A DNA stretch of 64,000 bases from JACVRW01 sp963716215 (GCA_963716215.1 OY970298.1:1426001-1490000); one strand, 5' to 3'. Shown: positions 26,968-36,039, numbered from the stretch's first letter. Notes: generated by a model from the sequence alone, not told the origin. Numbers and translations are program-made.

Positions 26968-29900
26968 CCGAGCGGCGGCTGACAGAGGAGCAGGAGCGCG
27001 CCGTGGCGCGGCGCGACTGCTCGCTGATGGTGCGGGCCGGAGCGGGCACCGGCAAGACGACCGTGCTGGTGGAGCGCTTCGTGCGCGCGGTCGTCGAGGA
27101 CGAGGTGCCGGTGGAGGGGGTCCTGGCGATCACGTTCACCGACAAGGCCGCGGCCGAGATGAGGACGAGGGTGCGCAGGCGCTTCCTCGACCTCGGCCAC
27201 CGGGCCGAGGCGCGCGGCGCCGAAGGCGCCTGGATCTCGACGATCCACGGCTTCTGCGCGCGCGTGCTGCGCGCCCACGCGCTCAGCGCGGGCATCGACC
27301 CCGACTTCCGGGTGCTCGACATGCTCGAGGCGGAGCGGATCGCCGCGGACGCGTTCGACCAGGCGCTCGAGGCGTTCATGGGCACCGATCCCGAGCGGCT
27401 CGAGATGGTGGCCGCGTACACGGCGGACGGCCTGGGCGACATGGTCCGGACGGCCTACTCGCGGCTGCGCAGCCAGGGCCAGCGTCACCCGCGGCTGGAG
27501 GAGCTGCAGGCGCCGAGCATCGCCGGGCAGCCCGAGCGGCTGGCGGCCGCCGTCGCCGCGGTGCTGCGCGAGCTGGGCGAGGCCGGAGGCGGAGTGTCGG
27601 TGGCGCGCGCGATCGAGCGGGTCGAGCGCTGCGCCGTCCTGCTGGAGCGCCTGCCTGGCGGCGAGCTTGCCGAGCCCGGCGAGCTGCGCGACCTGGCGTT
27701 CGGGGGCAACGCCAAGGCGCTCTGCACCGACGCGTGTACCGAGTACCGCGAGGCGCTGGCGGCCTACGCGGCGCTCTGCGGCGAGCACCGCGAGCAGCGC
27801 GACCACGCACTGCTGCGGGCGCTGCTCGAGCTCTACGGCGGTCGCTACGCGGACGGCAAGCGGGCCCGGTCCGCGCTCGACTTCGAGGACCTCGAGCTGC
27901 TCGCCCGTGACCTGTTCCGCGACCACGAAGGCCTCCGCCAGCAGTACTCGGAACGCTTCGCGCACGTGCTGGTGGACGAGTTCCAGGACACGAACCCACT
28001 CCAGAACGAGTTGCTCGAGCAGCTGGAGGACGGCAACCTGTTCCGCGTCGGCGACGAGAACCAGTCGATCTACGGCTTCCGCAACGCCGACGTCGAGGTG
28101 TTCCGCGCCCACTGGGCGGCGGCCGCCGCCGACGGGCGGGCCGAGAGCATCACCGTCAACTTCCGCAGCCGCGGTGAGGTGCTCGAGGCGATCGACCGCT
28201 GCTTCGAGGAGGCCCTGCCGGAGGGCTTCGAGCCGCTCCAGGAGGCCGACGGCGCCCGCGCGCAGCAGCCGCGCCTTGAGCCCTGCGTCGAGCTGCTCGT
28301 GACCGACAGGGACAAGGGGCGCTGGGACGCAGCGCTCGGGACCGACAACCCGTTCGGCGCCACCATGCACGCCGCCACGCCATGGCGCGCGGCGGAGGCG
28401 CGGCTGCTCGCCAAGCGGGTCGGCGAGCTGCGGGCCGAAGGCGGCTGGGAGTGGCGCGACATCGTGCTCCTGTTTCGCGCCACCACCAGCATGGGCTTCT
28501 ACGAGCGCGCGCTCGAGGAGCGCGACATCCCGACCCACGTGGTCGGCGGGCGCGGCTACTGGGCCCAGCAGCAGGTGGCCGACCTGCGCCACTGGCTGGC
28601 GGCGCTCGCCAACCCGCTCGACGAGCTGGCCGTCTACAGCGTGCTGGCCTCCCCGCTCGGCGGCCTGTCGCTGGACGCCGTGGCCCTGATCGGCCTGGAG
28701 GCGAGGCGCGCCGGCGCCGACCCCTGGTCGCTGCTGCAGCGCTCGGACGAGCTGCGCGAGCTGCTCCCGCCCGACGACCGCCGCCGCGCCGCCGCCTTCG
28801 TCGAGCGCTTCACGGCCGAGCGGCGCGCGGCCCCCCAGGTGGCGCTGGAGACCCTGATCGACCGAGCGGTGACCCGCACGGGCTACGACCGCCACATCCT
28901 GGCGCTGTCGGCCGGTACGCGCCGGATGGCCAACGTGCGCAAGCTGATGCGGATGGCGCGCGAGTACGAGGCCGACGAGGGACGCGACCTGCGCGGCTTC
29001 ATCGACACCCTCGCCGAGCGCGACGAGGTCCAGCCGCGCGAGGGCGAGGCGCCGCTGGAGGCCGAGGCGCTCGACGCCGTGCGCCTGATGACCGTGCACC
29101 GGGCGAAGGGCCTCGAGTTCCCGGTCGTATGCGTCGCGGACCTCGGCAAGGACGGGCGCGAGGACTACGGGCGACTGCGCATCTCAGACGACGGCCTGGC
29201 CGGCCTGCGGCTGGCCTCGCTCGACGGCGCCAGCCTTGACAGCGCCCGGCTCGCGCAGATCAAGGCCCACGAGACGAAGGTCGGCGAGGAGGAGGAGCGG
29301 CGCATCTTCTACGTTGCCGCCACGCGAGCGCAGGAGCACCTGGTGCTCAGCGGCGCCACCGACCTCGAGAAGCGGCCGGAGCCCGGCGACATGAAGGAGC
29401 CGATGCGCTGGCTGGCGCGCTTCGTGCCGGAGCCGGGGGTGCGCCGCACGGAGCTGACGCCCGCCACGGCCGACCACGTGCTGCCCGCCGCCGACCGCGC
29501 CCCGGCACCCGCGGAGCCCAAGCCGGTCGGCGGCGACGCGCAGCCGGAGCTCGGCCTGGGCACGCTCCCGGCGCCCCGGGCGCTGCCGGTCAGCCGGCTC
29601 TCCTACAGCGGCCTCGAGGCGTACCGGCGCTGCTCCTACCGCTTCTACCTCCAGCGCGCCCTGCGCCTGCCGACGGTCGAGTCGCCCCTCCACGCCGAGC
29701 CGCTGCCCGAGGCGACCCTTGGCGCCCTGCTGCGCGGGACGCTCGTGCACGAGCTGCTCGAGCGGCTCGACTTTCGCCATCCGGCCGTGCCGCCGGACGA
29801 AGAGGTCGCCGCGCTGATCGAGAGCCACGCGGCGATCGTGAGACCCGAGGAGGTCGCCGACCTGCGCGCGATGGTCGAGCGCTTCGCCAACTCCGCGCTG

Positions 29901-30389
29901 TGCGAGCGGCTCGCGCGGGCCGAGCGCGTGCGGACCGAGCTGCCGTTTGCGTTCACCCTGACCCCGCCGGGCGCGGGCGGGCGCAGCCTGCTGGTGAACG
30001 GCGTCGTCGACGTGCACGCCGCGGAGGCGGACCGGCTGCTGGTCGTCGATCACAAGAGCGACGCGCTCGACGGTCGCGACCCCGCCGAGCTGACCGCCGA
30101 GGCGTACTCGACCCAGCGGCTCGTCTACGCGCTGGCCGGGCTGCGCTCGGGCGTGGACAGGGTCGAGGTGGTGCACTGCTTCCTCGAGCGCCCGGACGAG
30201 CCGGCCGTCGCGACGTTCGCCGGCGCCGACGCCGCGGGGCTCGAGGATCAGCTGCTCGAGCTGGCCGGCGGCGTCGTGGAGGGCCGCTTCGAGCCCAGCC
30301 CCACGCCGCATCTGGAGCTGTGCGGCGACTGCCCCGGACGGGCCGCGCTCTGCTCCTGGGACGAGCATCACACGCTCCAGAGCGCCTGA
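26964..30389 (+). CDS. addA: AddA-like UvrD/Rep helicase with C-terminal nuclease
   Basis: A 1,141-residue superfamily 1 helicase-nuclease. Walker A is GAGTGKTT (residues 23-30); VLVDEFQDTN, VGDENQSIYGFRNA, RLMTVHRAKGLEFP and FYVAATRAQEHLVLS are helicase motifs II, III, V and VI. The C-terminal RecB-type nuclease domain has GVVDVH, LLVVDHKSD and the QxxxY helix TQRLVYALAG. Cysteines near the very C-terminus (CGDCPGRAALC) are Fe-S-like. With addB it forms an AddAB-type exonuclease V. The start is the ATG that overlaps the addB stop; the frame is open much further upstream only as an antiphase shadow of addB. Confidence 0.9.
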   Translation: MTERRLTEEQERAVARRDCSLMVRAGAGTGKTTVLVERFVRAVVEDEVPVEGVLAITFTDKAAAEMRTRVRRRFLDLGHRAEARGAEGAWISTIHGFCARVLRAHALSAGIDPDFRVLDMLEAERIAADAFDQALEAFMGTDPERLEMVAAYTADGLGDMVRTAYSRLRSQGQRHPRLEELQAPSIAGQPERLAAAVAAVLRELGEAGGGVSVARAIERVERCAVLLERLPGGELAEPGELRDLAFGGNAKALCTDACTEYREALAAYAALCGEHREQRDHALLRALLELYGGRYADGKRARSALDFEDLELLARDLFRDHEGLRQQYSERFAHVLVDEFQDTNPLQNELLEQLEDGNLFRVGDENQSIYGFRNADVEVFRAHWAAAAADGRAESITVNFRSRGEVLEAIDRCFEEALPEGFEPLQEADGARAQQPRLEPCVELLVTDRDKGRWDAALGTDNPFGATMHAATPWRAAEARLLAKRVGELRAEGGWEWRDIVLLFRATTSMGFYERALEERDIPTHVVGGRGYWAQQQVADLRHWLAALANPLDELAVYSVLASPLGGLSLDAVALIGLEARRAGADPWSLLQRSDELRELLPPDDRRRAAAFVERFTAERRAAPQVALETLIDRAVTRTGYDRHILALSAGTRRMANVRKLMRMAREYEADEGRDLRGFIDTLAERDEVQPREGEAPLEAEALDAVRLMTVHRAKGLEFPVVCVADLGKDGREDYGRLRISDDGLAGLRLASLDGASLDSARLAQIKAHETKVGEEEERRIFYVAATRAQEHLVLSGATDLEKRPEPGDMKEPMRWLARFVPEPGVRRTELTPATADHVLPAADRAPAPAEPKPVGGDAQPELGLGTLPAPRALPVSRLSYSGLEAYRRCSYRFYLQRALRLPTVESPLHAEPLPEATLGALLRGTLVHELLERLDFRHPAVPPDEEVAALIESHAAIVRPEEVADLRAMVERFANSALCERLARAERVRTELPFAFTLTPPGAGGRSLLVNGVVDVHAAEADRLLVVDHKSDALDGRDPAELTAEAYSTQRLVYALAGLRSGVDRVEVVHCFLERPDEPAVATFAGADAAGLEDQLLELAGGVVEGRFEPSPTPHLELCGDCPGRAALCSWDEHHTLQSA

Positions 30390-30473
30390 TCTGCGGCAAA
30401 ACTCTCTTTCCGTCAGGTCCCGCACCTACTCTCCGACCGACCGATTGTGCAAACCGGAGGAGAGCGAGGGCAG

Positions 30474-30929
30474 ATGCCTCTCTGCTTCATCGAGCCCCAG
30501 GAAGCGATCAGGGTCGTCGCCGAGAGCGTCGGCCGCGAAGCACGCCGCCAGCTGCTCGGCGAGGTCGTGCGCGCGTGGGTCGACGAGATTCCCGACGACG
30601 AACTGATGGTCCACTACGCCAAGGCCGTCGACGAGCTCGACGACGACGACCTGTCGATCCTCGCCGCCTGGCACGCCTCGCTCGAGGTCGGCCAGCCGAT
30701 CGCCAACAAGGAGTTCCTGCTCGCCGCGTTCGGCGGGCTCGGCGAGCACCGTCGCGAGGCGCTCCGGATCGCCGCCGGCTTCAAGGGGGAAGACGCCTTC
30801 GAAGCCGGGGTCAGTGAGGAGCAGGCACTCGACACCGTGCTGCCCTGGCTCTCGCCCGCCCGGCTGCGCCAGCTCGCCGCCGAGGCGGTGGAGCTGTACT
30901 GCTGGGACCGCCTCGGCTCCGACAATTAG
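30474..30929 (+). CDS. Hypothetical acidic helical protein, 151 residues
   Basis: An acidic, mainly helical protein with no recognised domain: runs such as VVRAWVDEIPDDELMVHYAKAV and LAAWHASLEVGQP alternate with Asp/Glu-rich turns (VDELDDDDL). There is no signal peptide or metal motif. ATG 30474 is chosen over the in-frame GTG 30447 because GGAGGAGA lies 10 bases before it. It follows addA by 84 bp. Its TAG stop is the first part of the long palindrome at 30926-31029. The function is unknown. Confidence 0.6.
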   Translation: MPLCFIEPQEAIRVVAESVGREARRQLLGEVVRAWVDEIPDDELMVHYAKAVDELDDDDLSILAAWHASLEVGQPIANKEFLLAAFGGLGEHRREALRIAAGFKGEDAFEAGVSEEQALDTVLPWLSPARLRQLAAEAVELYCWDRLGSDN

Positions 30930-31029
30930 CCGCGCGCATAGCTTCGCCTGGCGGCGTCCTCGGTCGCTCGCGTGCCGGGGCACGCTTCGCTCCCTGCGTC
31001 CTTGCCATGCTCGCTCTGCGCGCGGCTAA
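30926..31029 (+). repeat. About 104-bp imperfect palindrome, copy A of an intercistronic repeat family
   Basis: Perfect 13-bp arms TTAGCCGCGCGCA (30926-30938) and TGCGCGCGGCTAA (31017-31029) enclose 78 bases with a central 7-bp hairpin, GCGTGCC-GG-GGCACGC. The left arm contains the stop codon of the gene at 30474; the right arm contains the first codons of the nuclease gene (ATG 31007). Interior segments align with the reverse complement of 56439-56536: one of 19 bases with 16 matches (CGCCTGGCG... against CGCCAGGCT...), and one of 22 positions with 19 matches beginning CTTCG and ending CCTTGCC. The arms and central hairpin differ in sequence but stay self-complementary. Confidence 0.75.
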
Positions 31030-31510
31030 GGCGTCCCTGGCGCTACTTGTCATTGCCCCGGCCGTTGCTCTGCTCTCCTGCGGGGAGCCCGAGCCTGCGG
31101 CCCCGCCCGATCAGCTCGTCTCCGCGCGGGTCACCAAGCACACCGACGGCGACACCCTCTGGCTGTCCGGGATCGGCAAGGTGCGCCTGATCGGGGTGGA
31201 CACGCCGGAGGTCCACGGTCGGGTGGAGTGCTACGGCCGCGAGGCCTCTGAGTTCGTCGAGCGGCTGCTGCCGCTGGGCGCGCGGGTGCGCTATGGGCTC
31301 GATGTGGAGCAGCGCGATCGCTACGGCAGGGCGCTCGCCTACGTGTACACCGACGACGGGCGTTTCCTCAACCTGCTGCTCGTTCGGCGCGGCTACGCCC
31401 AGCCGCTCACGGTCCCTCCGAACGACCGTTTCGCGGACCGTTTCGTGGCCGCGGGGCGGCGCGCGCGGGCACGCCGGGTCGGGCTGTGGGCGCCGGGGGC
31501 CTGCGTGTAG
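31007..31510 (+). CDS. Staphylococcal-nuclease-like lipoprotein
   Basis: A 167-residue thermonuclease-family protein. A hydrophobic leader ends in the lipobox LLSC (Cys25), so it is probably exported and lipid-anchored. The OB-fold nuclease domain has HTDGDTLWL, the catalytic Arg in VRLIGVDTPE, the Glu/Arg segment ECYGREASEFVERLL, and QRDRYGRALAYV with the second catalytic Arg. NLLLVRRGYAQPLTVPPN is also conserved. It cleaves DNA or RNA at phosphodiester bonds with Ca2+. The start ATG lies inside the right arm of the palindromic repeat, so the first seven codons are repeat-derived; no alternative start exists downstream before the lipobox. Confidence 0.88.
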   Translation: MLALRAAKASLALLVIAPAVALLSCGEPEPAAPPDQLVSARVTKHTDGDTLWLSGIGKVRLIGVDTPEVHGRVECYGREASEFVERLLPLGARVRYGLDVEQRDRYGRALAYVYTDDGRFLNLLLVRRGYAQPLTVPPNDRFADRFVAAGRRARARRVGLWAPGACV

Positions 31511-31532
31511 GCTCGCGCCTCTGCCGCGCCAC

Positions 31533-32300
31533 GTGACAAGCCCCGACGGAGTGCGCGTCGCGTGCGACGTCAGGGGCGCCGGGACTCCGCTGGTGATGGT
31601 GCACGGCGCTGGCTCGGGGCGCTGGACCTTCGACCTGGTCCGCCCGCACCTCGACGATCGCTTCAAGACCTGGAGCGTCGACCGGCGGGGCCGCGCCGAC
31701 TCCTCCGACGACACCCTCCCGTACGCCATCGAGCGCGAGTTCGACGACGTGGCGGCGGTCGTGCGCGAGGCCGGCCCCGGAGCGCTCCTGTTCGGCCACT
31801 CCTACGGGGCGCTGGTGGCCGCCGGCGCCGCGGCGCGCCTCGGTGACCTACCGCGCCTGGCCCTCTACGAGCCGCCGATGGGCGGCGTGCTGGCCGACGA
31901 GGGCTGGATCGATCGCTTCGAGGCGCGCGTGCAGGCGGGCGAGCGCGACCTGGCCGTGCGCGAGTTCATGCGCGACGTGGGCGGCTACCCGGAGGCCGAG
32001 ATCGCCGCCATGGAGGGCACGCCGGCCTGGCCGGCCCGCGTGCAGGTGGCGCATACCGTCACGCGCGAGCTGCGCGCCGAGCGCGCCTTCGAGCTCGCAT
32101 CGCTCGAGCTCGCCGAGCTCGCGACACCGGCGCTGCTGCTGCTGGGCTCCGAGAGCCCGGAGTGGGCGCCGCGCTCGACCGACGCCTTCGCCGCCGCCAT
32201 CCCGGGCGCCACGGTGCGGAGCCTCCAGGGCCACGGACACGGCGCGTCGCTGAGCGGCCCCGAGCTGCTGGCCTCGGAGCTGCGCGGCTTCCTGGCCTAG
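31533..32300 (+). CDS. Alpha/beta hydrolase
   Basis: A 255-residue alpha/beta-hydrolase. MVHGAGSGRWTF is the oxyanion segment, GHSYGALVAAG the nucleophile elbow with its Ser, and GHGHGASLSG carries the catalytic His. The acid is expected after LLLLGSES, where Glu replaces the common Asp. No signal peptide is present. GTG 31533 is chosen because the canonical first strand (VTSPDGVRVACDVRG) begins there; upstream sequence belongs to the nuclease gene. The 3' end overlaps the convergent pilin-like gene by 4 bases. The substrate is unknown. Confidence 0.82.
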   Translation: MTSPDGVRVACDVRGAGTPLVMVHGAGSGRWTFDLVRPHLDDRFKTWSVDRRGRADSSDDTLPYAIEREFDDVAAVVREAGPGALLFGHSYGALVAAGAAARLGDLPRLALYEPPMGGVLADEGWIDRFEARVQAGERDLAVREFMRDVGGYPEAEIAAMEGTPAWPARVQVAHTVTRELRAERAFELASLELAELATPALLLLGSESPEWAPRSTDAFAAAIPGATVRSLQGHGHGASLSGPELLASELRGFLA

Positions 32301-33853
32301 CGCGGCGGGATCTGCTCGTTCTGGCGGACGATCCGCCAGGCCGACTCGGTCGGAGCGATGAAGAACGGCGGCTCGCGGTAGCGCAGCGCGCGGTTGTAGT
32401 TGTAGTCCTTCGCGTAGCCGGTCGCGACGCTGCTGCCGGACGAGAAGGTGCTGACCGTGCCGCGGAACTTCTGCGCGATCGCGCCGTTGATCGTGAGCGT
32501 GCCGAGCGGGTTGCCGCAGTACCAGTTGTCCGCGATGAACGAGTGGCTGAGCGCGAGGATCGCCGCGTCGATCTGGATGCTCCCGGGCCCGCCGTTGTTG
32601 TCGCAGTCCGTGGCGCTTCCGTTCCAGCCGTCCACCGGGTGGTAGACGCGCACGAAGTTGTTCGCGATCAGGCCGCCCAGCGTGGTCGCGAGGTTGCCGG
32701 ACTTGAAGTCCTCGGTGATGATGATGTCGTTGTCGGCACCGATGGTGATGTCCTTGTTGTACGTGCCGGACACGTACACGTTGCCGCAGTTCGAGCTCGC
32801 GTTGTACTCCTGCTTGCGGGTGTAGCCGCCGGGGCAGCCGGGCTTGTTCTTGATGTAGATCACGCCGCTGTCGGGGTAGTTGATCGACGGACCGCCGTTG
32901 ACCTTCAGGGTGTTGCCCTGGAACAGCAGTGTGGTGGTGCCCTCGAACGAGTAGGCGTCGTCGGCCGCGGTCGCGAGCTCGGCGTTGGATGGGGGCATCG
33001 GCAGGTTGCCGCCGGGGTACACCACCTCGCCCTGGAAGTTGGGGCTGGCCCCGCACGAGCTCTCCCACCCGGGCGGATCGCCGTTGATCTCGATCAGGTC
33101 GTCGGAGTCCTTGCCGAAGGTCGGCGAGCCGCAGATCAGCAGCGAGTCGTTCGTGTGCAGTGGCCCCTCGAGGCTGTCCACCGTGAGGAAGCTGATGTCC
33201 TGGCAGCTGTTGTTGCGCTGGGCGCGGTAGAAGACGCAGTTGGCCGCGGCCCAGTCCGGGTCCTGGGACGAGGAGGTGGAGTAGGCGGCCGGGTCGAGCG
33301 TCTCGTAGTTCGTGAACCACAGGAAATCGATGAACGACTTGCGCCGCAGGGTCGCGACGATGCTGCGCTTGGTGACCTTGTCGGTCGCGCTCCCCGTGCG
33401 CGCGCGCCCGGTGGAGCGGATCCGGAACGTACCCGTCTTCGGGTTGACCATCGACTCGGGCACGTTGATGGTGCACAGCTCGGTGCCGGCCGTGGCGGTC
33501 TGGACTGCGAGCATCTCGACGGCGTACTCGGCGCTGTAGCCGGGAATCTTCATGTACCTGCGCGGATCGGCACCGGTGCCGTTCCACTCCAGGTTGACCG
33601 CGTTCTCGGTGGGCGTCGGCACCTGGTCGCACTTGGTGTAGTAGCCGTTGTCCTGCGACAGGCGGTTCATGTAGTAGTTGATGCCGGCCTCGGCGGCGGC
33701 ATACGCCTGCTTGGAGTCCTCGTCCTTCTGCGTGAACGCGATGTCGGGCTGGACGGCGGCGAAGCTCGCCGCTACGAGCAGCCCGCCGACCATCAGCACG
33801 CCCATCAGCGTGACCGTGGTGAAGCCCTGCTGACAGCGATGGATCAGAGACAT
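32297..33853 (-). CDS. PilX-like minor pilin/pilus assembly protein with long extracellular part
   Basis: A 518-residue protein with a prepilin-like N-terminus: short leader, QQGFTTVTLMGVLMVGG with cleavage expected between Gly and Phe, and a hydrophobic helix. The usual Glu at mature position 5 is absent (Thr), as in some PilX/GspK tip components. AYAAAEAGINYYMNRL is the PilX N-terminal helix. The remaining 400 residues are Asn/Gly/Ser-rich, with several cysteines and a beta-helix look in the C-terminal part (NVYVSGTYNKDITIGADNDI). It is the last of three overlapping pilin genes; its start overlaps the previous gene by 10 bases. Probably at the pilus tip. Confidence 0.75.
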   Translation of the reverse strand: MSLIHRCQQGFTTVTLMGVLMVGGLLVAASFAAVQPDIAFTQKDEDSKQAYAAAEAGINYYMNRLSQDNGYYTKCDQVPTPTENAVNLEWNGTGADPRRYMKIPGYSAEYAVEMLAVQTATAGTELCTINVPESMVNPKTGTFRIRSTGRARTGSATDKVTKRSIVATLRRKSFIDFLWFTNYETLDPAAYSTSSSQDPDWAAANCVFYRAQRNNSCQDISFLTVDSLEGPLHTNDSLLICGSPTFGKDSDDLIEINGDPPGWESSCGASPNFQGEVVYPGGNLPMPPSNAELATAADDAYSFEGTTTLLFQGNTLKVNGGPSINYPDSGVIYIKNKPGCPGGYTRKQEYNASSNCGNVYVSGTYNKDITIGADNDIIITEDFKSGNLATTLGGLIANNFVRVYHPVDGWNGSATDCDNNGGPGSIQIDAAILALSHSFIADNWYCGNPLGTLTINGAIAQKFRGTVSTFSSGSSVATGYAKDYNYNRALRYREPPFFIAPTESAWRIVRQNEQIPPR

Positions 33854-34530
33854 TCGGGACCGTCCTCCGGTGAGCTCGGCGCGGCGACCCGGACATACAC
33901 CTCGTCCTGGAGCACCGCCGAATCGGCGTCCTTGGTGAGCGGCCGGGCGGCGAAGGACCTGAACCCGACCCTGATCACCGCGACACGCTTCAGGTTGGCT
34001 GCCGACACCGTCGACCCGAGCGTTTCCAGCTCACCGACCGCGCCCCCGATCTTGTAGCCGTAGTAGCGGAAGATCGGCCGGGCGGTGGCGCCGTCCATGA
34101 TCTGCTCGACGTGGGTGAGCAGGGGCTTGCTGGTGGCGGCGCCGGTGAAGTTGAGCGCGGGATAGGTGCCGGTGCCGACGACGACCGACTCGGTGATCGT
34201 GTCGGTGGCCGTGTTGTAGGTGAGCGTGCGGCGGCGGATCGCGCCGGTGCCGTCGCTCATGTCGGCGTAGAAGCTGGCGGTGGTGTCCGAGGCGGCGACC
34301 ATCGGAGCCGTGTTGCCGACGCAGACCTGCGAGCGCAGCTGCCGGGTGATCAGGTCCATCGCCAGCCGGCCGCGCTGCAGCGCCTCGGTGCGATCGGCGA
34401 TCTGGCCGGAGGCCGAGAACGAGCGGTCGAGCACCATGAAGGCGGCCAGCAGCACGATCATGCCGATCACCATCGCCACCAGCAGCTCGGGCAGCGAGAA
34501 GCCGCGCTCGTCGGACAGTCGACGGCGCAT
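33844..34530 (-). CDS. PilW-like type IV minor pilin
   Basis: A 228-residue prepilin. The leader MRRRLSDERG is followed by FSLPELLVAMVIGMIVLL, a class III prepilin site with cleavage after Gly10 and Glu5 in the mature protein. The long N-terminal helix continues through GRLAMDLITRQLRSQV, which is typical of PilW-like minor pilins. The rest is a beta-rich globular head with one pair of cysteines (QVCVG, PECL). The ATG shares one base with the TGA of the upstream pilin gene (TGATG), and its own 3' end overlaps the PilX-like gene by 10 bases. Assembly machinery genes are not in the window. Confidence 0.82.
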   Translation of the reverse strand: MRRRLSDERGFSLPELLVAMVIGMIVLLAAFMVLDRSFSASGQIADRTEALQRGRLAMDLITRQLRSQVCVGNTAPMVAASDTTASFYADMSDGTGAIRRRTLTYNTATDTITESVVVGTGTYPALNFTGAATSKPLLTHVEQIMDGATARPIFRYYGYKIGGAVGELETLGSTVSAANLKRVAVIRVGFRSFAARPLTKDADSAVLQDEVYVRVAAPSSPEDGPECL

Positions 34531-35967
34531 CAGTGACAAGCCCCGCTGCGGTTGAGCCAGAGCCGGATCGCGCCGGTGGTGTTGAAGGCCACGGGGTTGC
34601 CAGCGGCGGCGGTGTTGACGATCTGCTCGTTGGTGTCGCCCGTCGAAGTGCTGTACGGACGGATGTCGGCGTGACCGTGAGTGGTGGTCCCGGAGACCGT
34701 CCGCTGCGCGCAGAGCCGGTACCTGCCGTAGGGGAAGCCCGGCTGGGGCAGCGCGCCGGAGCTGTTGGTGGTCTGGTTTGGGAAGACGTTCGCGCAGCCG
34801 CTGTCGTCTGACTTGATGATCACCGTCGCGCCGTTGACGCCCGCCGGACCGGAGCCCGAGGTGCTGCTCGAGGTGACGACGCGGATGTTGATCGACGGCA
34901 CCCGCAGCTTGTTGGACGTCGTCAAAAAGATCTGGCCCGGCGTCGGGATGTAGGTCTTGGCTCCGGCCGCGTTGGCGGGGCACTGCCCCGGATAGGCCGT
35001 GTAGCCGTCGAGGAACGGGAACAGGCCGGTGGCGTTGATCTGGGCCTCGGTGTCCGGCGAGCCCGTGGGTGCGGTGAACAGCTTCGAGCCGACGATCAGC
35101 TTGGGGTTCGTGAGCGTCAGCCAGCGCGACTCCGCGTTCGAGGTCGTGCCGTTGACCGCCGTGTCGAAGGTCGCGCGGATCTCCGCCGGGCTGTCGATCT
35201 CGAACGTCTGCGCGGTCGAGGCCGACTGCGTGACGCTCAGCGGCTTGCTCGGGCTCGAGTTCCCTTCCCAGTCCACGCCGAGGCCGGGCACGGTCGCGGT
35301 GTAGTTCCCGATCGGGATGTACGGGAAGACCGCACACCCGAGCGAGTTCGTCGTCGCGCTGAAGGAGCTCGGGCCGGTCAGGTTCACCGGTGCGCCCGCC
35401 ACGGGGACTTGGTCGCGGTTGACCACCTTCACTATGCCCCGGCCCTGGCCGGTGGCGTAGGTGCCGGGCGGCGGCGTCACGAGGCTCACCTCGTCGACGA
35501 TCCCCTTGGTCGCGGGCGAGCTGACCTCGGAGACGATGCGGATGTTCGACGCCGACTTCGAGTTGTTGGAGCAGCTGATCGGTCCGCCGGTGTCGGTGGC
35601 CCACGAGCCGGCCGACACAACGGTGTAGTCGACGTTGCGCACCGTGACCGTCTGGGTCGTTCGAATAGCCGGCGAGGCTGGTCACCGGCATCGAGCGCAT
35701 CCGCTCCTGGTCCTGCTCGGCCAGCACCGCGGCCACCGAGCGCGCCTTGTTGCGAGCGCCGGTCGCCTGGGCGCCGTCGAGCCCGTTCAGCAGGGCGATC
35801 GTCGCGATCGCCACGACCACTGCGCCGATCATCACCTCGATCAGCACCGAGCCGGCCTCTACGTTCAGCCGCGACCGGCCGGCCACGAATGCGGCGGCGG
35901 GGCGCGCCCGCAGGCGCGACCGCAAACAGCGCTTGTCCGGGTCAATCGATCGCACGCGTCCAACCAC
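34530..35967 (-). pseudogene. PilV-like prepilin with SpaA-like domains, frameshifted near 35660
   Basis: The first gene of the pilin operon. The N-terminal part (from GTG 35967) has a long basic leader, then AGSVLIEVMIGAVVVAIATIALL, a prepilin helix with Glu5. The frame then changes: removing one base at 35660-35661 (an A on the coding strand) joins LAGYS to TTQTVTVRNVDYTVVSAGSW. The restored protein of about 478 residues ends at 34530. Its extracellular part holds at least one carboxypeptidase-regulatory/SpaA-like Ig module (GAPVNLTGPSSFSATTNSLG) and a second similar one (VNGATVIIKSDDSGCANVFP). A closer GTG would give a shorter leader. Lesion or sequence error cannot be told apart here. Confidence 0.72.
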
Positions 35968-35982
35968 CTGATCGGCTTATCG

Positions 35983-36009
35983 GGGGGGTGCCTTGAGAGG
36001 CACGCCCCC
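35983..36009. promoter_or_regulatory. Inverted repeat between divergent pilin and PNPOx-like genes
   Basis: GGGGG-GTGCC, loop TTGAGA, GGCAC-G-CCCCC: a 10-bp stem with one bulged G, in the 72-bp gap between the pilin operon (start 35967) and the gene at 36040. There is no T-run on either side, and both genes start away from it, so an operator or 5'-leader hairpin is more likely than a terminator. Which promoter it affects cannot be told. Confidence 0.4.
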
Positions 36010-36039
36010 AGGGCGGACCAGTGGTGGTTGAATCGCGCC

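Noticed and set aside
35983..36009. Inverted repeat as a transcription terminator
   Set aside because: Both flanking genes start away from it and there is no T-run; an operator or leader hairpin fits better.
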